The notes beneath the pieces were generated by a model. The model was not told the origin of the DNA. It ran no database searches and worked only from the letters and a program-made list of their open reading frames with translations. Positions 22,567 through 25,911 of a DNA stretch of 25,911 bases are shown in pieces. The DNA is from CALKUP01 sp964492735 (GTDB taxonomy: Bacteria; Patescibacteriota; Patescibacteriia; UBA9570; XYC2-FULL-38-9): NCBI GenBank assembly GCA_964492735.1, contig CAZBLE010000015.1, forward strand, positions 1-25,911, read 5' to 3'. Position 1 is the first letter of the stretch, and the number at the start of each line of letters is the position of its first letter. The translations under genes were made by a program, and so were the position numbers.

Positions 22567-22597
22567 AAAAAAGCTGCCCCCACTAGGCAGTTTTTTT
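22567..22597. terminator. Second intrinsic terminator in the tRNA-island junction
   Basis: CTGCC (22574-22578) pairs with GGCAG (22586-22590), followed by seven T (22591-22597) and preceded by six A, so it can act in both directions. Confidence 0.75.
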
Positions 22598-22691
22598 ATT
22601 GCCTCTAGAAGGAGAGTGGGAATCGAGGATTCCTGCCTGCCTGTGCCCAGCATGGGTATGCCCCGAAGGGGTACGCCCTCTGCACTGTAAA

Positions 22692-22722
22692 TAAAAAACA
22701 GCCCTCTTGAGGGTTGTTTTTT
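22692..22722. terminator. Third intrinsic terminator before the AT-rich island
   Basis: AACAGCCCT (from 22697) pairs with AGGGTTGTT around a CTTG loop, with six T after and A-rich sequence before. It insulates the island promoter at 22801 from upstream transcription. Confidence 0.75.
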
Positions 22723-22800
22723 ATTTATCGCCGTATTTTTGTTTAGTTTGTAGACAAAAATACAAAATAATCTAAAAATGACATTTTTTTGCCAAAATAC

Positions 22801-22828
22801 TTGACATTTATTCTAAAAAGAGTATTAT
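22801..22828 (+). promoter_or_regulatory. Promoter of the ATPase-TOPRIM operon
   Basis: TTGACA (22801-22806), a 16-nt spacer and TATTAT (22823-22828), about 41 nt before the ATG at 22870. No Shine-Dalgarno site is seen. Confidence 0.65.
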
Positions 22829-22869
22829 AAAAATATATTAAGACGAATTAATGTCATATTATAAAATAT

Positions 22870-24150
22870 ATGCTAATAACACGAATTAAGGCTAGTAATT
22901 TTTACGGAATTAAAGATTCTATTGAAGTAGATTTTACTGAGGGAGGAGATAAAAAGAAGGTTGGGTATATAAATAAAGAAAAGAAAAGAATATCACTGAT
23001 CTCCGGCTTTTATGGCTCAAATGCTTCAGGTAAGAGTACGATATTGAACGTCATCGATACCGTTATTAGAATAATGCTTTCAAAGCAACAAGACTACATA
23101 ATAAATCCCGGCGGAATACAAGAAGAAACTGTAATTGCGTTTCCGAATTTTAGTTCTGATGTAAAAAATAAACCGATAACATTAGAGATTGATTTTATAT
23201 TTGGCAGTGATGATAATAAGTATAACTACCTTGTTTCTATTGTAAATGAAGGAAAGGAAATTTCTGAGGAAGTTTTAAATAGAAATGGTAAAAAGATATT
23301 TAGTAGAAATAACCATGAAGTTTCTCTTGGAGAACAAATAGAGAAAAAAATTGGTAATGCTGTAGCAAAAAATATCGTTGCTCCCAAGAAGTCATCATTT
23401 CTTTCTGTTCTCTTAGATGAAAATTCTGACATATCAGTATTTAGTAATCTTAAAACAGAAATAGGTGTTTCTGAGCTTAAGCAAATAAATAATAAAATTT
23501 GTTTTATCACAGATAAAAGGTCCGTTCAGATGGGTCAAAATAATATTAATGGATTACTTGCCTTTGCGGTTAATTATCTTAATGATGCTAAAACTCAAGA
23601 AGAAAAACTTGGCGCTGTTAATTCTGTCGTGAAATATTTTGAACCTTCGTTTGAAAGTCTTGTTATTAAGAAGGGTGCTGATAATAATCCTGTCAGTAAT
23701 TCTTTTTCCATCACTTACGAGGCTAAATATACTAATTTTTATAAGAATCTCGGCATTATGGAGCTCTCTGCTGGTACACGAGAGCTTGTGGCTTATATTA
23801 GCGACATTTTAAAAATTATAAAAAATGGAGGCATAGTTGTGTACGATGAAACAAGTAAATACTATCATCCAGATATGGAGATCGCGATGTTGAATCTTTT
23901 TAAAGATGAGGATATCAATCAACATAATGCTCAGATATTCTTCTCTTCTCATAATCATGAAACCTTCGATTTATTACAGAATGATCAAGCTCACATTTTA
24001 GAAAAGAAAAATACCGGCATCACTATAAGTAAGGTGTCTGACTATGATGTTAGAGAGAGAGATAATATAAAAAGTAAGTATCGTCTTGGTTCATTGGGTG
24101 GGGTTCCTGATACTATAGATTTTAATAGAATTATAAATAATATAGTTTAA
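22870..24150 (+). CDS. SMC/ABC-type ATPase, RloA/AbiLi-like (AAA_15/AAA_21 group)
   Basis: A 426-residue ATPase with a split ABC/SMC-type head. The N-terminal beta-strand opening LITRIKASNFYGIKDSIEVDF leads to the Walker A GSNASGKST (residues 49-57). After a long insert (about 100-290), ELSAGTREL near 297-305 fits the ABC signature. IVVYDETS near 321-328 is the Walker B with the catalytic Asp-Glu. FFSSHNHETFD near 356-366 is the switch histidine region. This arrangement matches the ATPases of RloA, AbiLi and AriA (PARIS), which sense phage and control a partner effector. The next gene starts 5 nt downstream and encodes a TOPRIM protein, the expected partner. It is strongly AT-rich compared with genes before 22,135. 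The assignment to one named system is not secure. Confidence 0.82.
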   Translation: MLITRIKASNFYGIKDSIEVDFTEGGDKKKVGYINKEKKRISLISGFYGSNASGKSTILNVIDTVIRIMLSKQQDYIINPGGIQEETVIAFPNFSSDVKNKPITLEIDFIFGSDDNKYNYLVSIVNEGKEISEEVLNRNGKKIFSRNNHEVSLGEQIEKKIGNAVAKNIVAPKKSSFLSVLLDENSDISVFSNLKTEIGVSELKQINNKICFITDKRSVQMGQNNINGLLAFAVNYLNDAKTQEEKLGAVNSVVKYFEPSFESLVIKKGADNNPVSNSFSITYEAKYTNFYKNLGIMELSAGTRELVAYISDILKIIKNGGIVVYDETSKYYHPDMEIAMLNLFKDEDINQHNAQIFFSSHNHETFDLLQNDQAHILEKKNTGITISKVSDYDVRERDNIKSKYRLGSLGGVPDTIDFNRIINNIV

Positions 24151-24155
24151 AATCT

Positions 24156-24734
24156 ATGAATGGCAAAAAAGGTTTTCAAGTATACCATCTGGTTTTATGT
24201 GAAGGTTACACAGAATTTAATCTATTTGCCTACCTAATTAAAGTTAGATTTAAAGAAGTTTTTGCTGGTTCGGATGTTCAATTTAGTAATAAGGTTGAAA
24301 TTATTAATGAAAATGGCGAACAAGCAGTTTCTCAAGGTAAATTAGGTGGGATAAGTAATTTTAAACACTTTAAATCAAAGCACGTCCTAATTCAGAATAA
24401 ATATGTAGGGCAAAAATTATTTTACTTTCTTGATAAAGACATAGAAGATTCCTCTAAAATAGGAGCTTTGATTACAAAGGATAAGCATCTTGTTCAATTC
24501 ATAAAATACAACTCTGAATATTTGTTACTAAAATTAGCCGGTAAAAATCCTAAAAAGCCATCAAATTTTGTAAATTTAAAAAATTTTAGGGATTATTGTA
24601 AGGTAGAATTTGAATTGCAGTTTGGGAAAAAAGCACATGAATTTAAAGATGTTGATTTTGAATTAGCCCTCAATAACTCTACGGATGATGAAATAAAACA
24701 TAATCTAAAGGAACTTTTTGCTACCTTGAAATAA
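24156..24734 (+). CDS. Compact TOPRIM-fold protein, RloB/AbiLii-like
   Basis: A 192-residue putative nuclease effector. LCEGYTEFNLFAYL (about residues 14-27) provides the TOPRIM Glu (Glu16). FLDKDIED (91-98) provides the D-x-D metal ligands (Asp93, Asp95). YNSEYLLLKL (118-127) corresponds to the NxxFExWLLLH segment of RloB and DUF4435-type proteins. It is in an apparent operon with the ATPase. By analogy with PARIS and AbiL, the ATPase may restrain or release this protein on infection. It is shorter than AriB (~300 residues), and its closest family is uncertain. Composition is AT-rich, as for the ATPase. Confidence 0.75.
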   Translation: MNGKKGFQVYHLVLCEGYTEFNLFAYLIKVRFKEVFAGSDVQFSNKVEIINENGEQAVSQGKLGGISNFKHFKSKHVLIQNKYVGQKLFYFLDKDIEDSSKIGALITKDKHLVQFIKYNSEYLLLKLAGKNPKKPSNFVNLKNFRDYCKVEFELQFGKKAHEFKDVDFELALNNSTDDEIKHNLKELFATLK

Positions 24735-24829
24735 CTATAATTGAATTATATAAAATAGTTTTGAAAAATCAACAAATTTTTTTTATCAGAAAATATAATA
24801 ACAAAAATATAGCAGTTAGATAAAATGTA

Positions 24830-24835
24830 TATAAT
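24830..24835 (+). promoter_or_regulatory. Candidate -10 for the HEPN-motif gene
   Basis: TATAAT (24830-24835) lies 26 nt before the ATG at 24862, in a 127-nt very AT-rich gap after the TOPRIM gene. No convincing -35 is present, and AT-richness makes chance matches likely. No GC-rich terminator is seen in the gap. Confidence 0.4.
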
Positions 24836-24861
24836 CGCTTGTCATTTATTTTATTAATAAT

Positions 24862-25347
24862 ATGGAATACGAGTCTGAAATAAAAAAACTTGAAATATTA
24901 TTAGCTGAAAAAAGATATTTTGAGCTTATTAGTATTGGAGTTCAATTTATTAATTTCTTTTCCGACAAATTAAATGAACAATATGATATTAATGAAATTT
25001 CTAGTCACGATATTATAGAACTCGAATCACACACAGGAATTGGATTCAAAGATTGGAAGATTGTAAAAAAAGAAATATTAAAAAGTTTAAGATCTGATGA
25101 TTCATGGAAATATAAAATTTTAGGAATTTTAGATGAGATTTTAAATGCATCTTTACCGCCATATATAGAAGTAACCCCTGACTTAATAGTCAAGATACGT
25201 AGTGTTCATAAATTTAGAAATACTCTACAACACGATTACTATAAAAATGAAATTTCAATTAAAGAATTAGAAATAAAATCAAAAGAGTGTCTCGAAATTT
25301 GCAAGCTTTTTAAGCAATTTAGTAAAAATGGATATTTTGATCGCTAA
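24862..25347 (+). CDS. Small HEPN-motif protein (putative RNase or nucleic-acid-binding partner)
   Basis: A 161-residue, mainly alpha-helical, charged protein. KFRNTLQHDYYK near residues 118-129 contains R-N-x-x-x-H (Arg119 to His124), the R-x4-H signature of HEPN RNases, in a position near the last long helix as in that fold. N-terminal helices (EIKKLEILLAEKRYFELI) resemble DUF4145/HEPN-type proteins. No membrane segment or signal peptide is seen. It follows the ATPase and TOPRIM genes on the same strand with the same AT-rich composition. It has a 127-nt gap and perhaps its own promoter. It could be a toxin or effector of the same island, or a separate gene. I cannot name a family with certainty. 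Confidence 0.6.
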   Translation: MEYESEIKKLEILLAEKRYFELISIGVQFINFFSDKLNEQYDINEISSHDIIELESHTGIGFKDWKIVKKEILKSLRSDDSWKYKILGILDEILNASLPPYIEVTPDLIVKIRSVHKFRNTLQHDYYKNEISIKELEIKSKECLEICKLFKQFSKNGYFDR

Positions 25348-25497
25348 ATACTATATAATGGATTTTTTGGATGAAAAAATTATGTGATTTAATCGCTTAT
25401 ATTATCGGTGTGTTTTTACATATACCGTTGCCACGCACCCAAAAAACCTGTTACCATATACCCATAACAACATAACGAAAGATAAACGGCAGCACAT

Positions 25498-25911
25498 ATG
25501 ACAACAATCAATCCATGGATCAACTTTAACGGAAACGCCGAAGAAGCATTCACATTTTACAAATCAGTATTTGAGAGAGAGTTTGTGGAGCTTGTTCGTT
25601 TTAAAGATCTATCAAGCGCTGAGTTTCCAGTTCCAGAAAAAGAGGAGAATAAAATCATGCGCATTGCGTTGTCTATTGGCGCGAACGTGCTAATCGCAAA
25701 CGACATTCCGGAAGCGATGGGGCGAGTGAATGAAAACGAAAACAGATCCAAAATATCTGTCCGCGCGGAAAGCAAAGAAGAAGCTGAAAAAATCTTCAAT
25801 GGATTGTCTGTTGGTGGCGCAGTTGAAATGCCAATGGGGGAAAGTCCATGGGGAACATATTTCGGTATGTTCAGAGACAAGTTCGGAATTGAATGGACAG
25901 TGGAATTTGCT
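25498..25911 (+). CDS. PhnB/YjdN-like VOC-family protein (C-terminus off the window)
   Basis: An open frame of 138 codons runs off the right edge; the family is about 135-150 residues, so it is nearly complete. INPWINFNGNAEEAFTFYKSVF (about residues 4-25) is the standard opening of the PhnB-like vicinal oxygen chelate fold, once annotated as 3-demethylubiquinone methyltransferase. GAVEMPMGESPWGTYFGMF and DKFGIEWTVEF close the second beta-alpha module. The enzymatic activity of such proteins is mostly unknown. The gene is of the main block's composition, so the AT-rich island ends between 25,347 and about 25,420. No good ribosome binding site precedes the ATG. Confidence 0.88.
   Translation, partial: MTTINPWINFNGNAEEAFTFYKSVFEREFVELVRFKDLSSAEFPVPEKEENKIMRIALSIGANVLIANDIPEAMGRVNENENRSKISVRAESKEEAEKIFNGLSVGGAVEMPMGESPWGTYFGMFRDKFGIEWTVEFA

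Larger units (their letters stand above)
22417..22800. other. Gene-free interval between tRNA-Trp and the AT-rich island
   Basis: Locally GC-rich to about 22,680, then strongly AT-rich. It holds a second tRNA 3'-end copy, a shorter fragment GGATTCCTGC at 22627-22636, two further terminators, and an 11-position GC-rich hairpin at 22654-22678 (one mismatch, GAA loop). Reading frames here on the minus strand are translations of tRNA-like sequence and are not credible genes. Confidence 0.6.

Noticed and set aside
22303..22653. 116-codon minus-strand frame and several short frames around tRNA-Trp
   Set aside because: They translate the tRNA and its 3'-end copy, giving the familiar GCRNRT-type artefact, and cross three terminators.
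25371..25475. 34-codon frame between the HEPN-motif and VOC genes
   Set aside because: It starts with a Met-Lys-Lys and a short hydrophobic stretch, but lacks a ribosome binding site and has no recognisable similarity; it could be chance in AT-rich DNA.
1..25911. CRISPR array or insertion sequence
   Set aside because: I saw no regularly spaced direct repeats and no transposase-like frame; the only clear direct repeats are the paired terminators and the tRNA 3'-end copies.

Overview
The window most resembles a genome fragment from a small-genome Patescibacteria/CPR-type bacterium, probably from a metagenome. The support is gene content and style. There is a short amino-acid-kinase UMP kinase, a BacA-type UppP and many GT4 glycosyltransferases. 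Long secreted FG-GAP proteins are present. Genes are very tightly packed, often overlap, and mostly lack Shine-Dalgarno sites. Promoters are often only a few bases upstream of start codons. The lineage call is inference; no marker here fixes it.

There are visible compositional compartments. (1) Bases 1 to about 2,060 are GC-rich, have AGGA/GAGGAG-type ribosome binding sites, and carry a partial RdgB/HAM1 purine-NTP pyrophosphatase divergent from a CBS-less IMPDH/GMP-reductase-like enzyme. Their two promoters are near-identical and mirrored. This block is either transferred or an assembly join. It is followed by about 300 nt of strongly self-complementary, gene-free sequence. (2) Bases 2,370-7,298 hold a PAP2-like DUF212 gene, back to back with an envelope/nucleotide operon: uppP, manC-type pyrophosphorylase, mltG, UMP kinase and an EamA transporter. 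(3) Bases 7,302-11,298 hold a secreted FG-GAP protein and then rplJ-rplL, preceded by an L10-type leader with an apparent transcription attenuator. (4) Bases 11,300-11,912 hold a two-gene XRE regulator/membrane-protein cassette flanked by identical copies of one terminator. (5) Bases 11,890-22,135 are a surface-glycan region: four GT4 glycosyltransferases, a GHL15-like glycosidase with a propeller-like tail, a large membrane-anchored Ig-like protein, a GtrA flippase and a UXS-like sugar-nucleotide SDR with altered active-site residues.

(6) At 22,305 lies tRNA-Trp(CCA), followed by about 350 nt containing a second copy of the tRNA 3' end and three intrinsic terminators in series. (7) Bases 22,801-25,347 are a sharply AT-rich island of three genes: an SMC/RloA-type ATPase, a compact TOPRIM (RloB-like) protein and a HEPN-motif protein. 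This is the best candidate for an undescribed system, namely an AbiL/RloAB/PARIS-like abortive defense module with an added HEPN RNase, placed beside a tRNA. (8) The window ends in a nearly complete PhnB-like VOC gene, with composition back to that of the main block.

The envelope genes plausibly work together. UppP, and possibly DUF212, recycle the undecaprenyl carrier. ManC and the SDR supply activated sugars, the GT4 enzymes assemble glycan, GtrA may flip lipid-linked sugar, MltG trims peptidoglycan, and the secreted proteins act outside the cell. No CRISPR array, rRNA or insertion-sequence transposase was seen.
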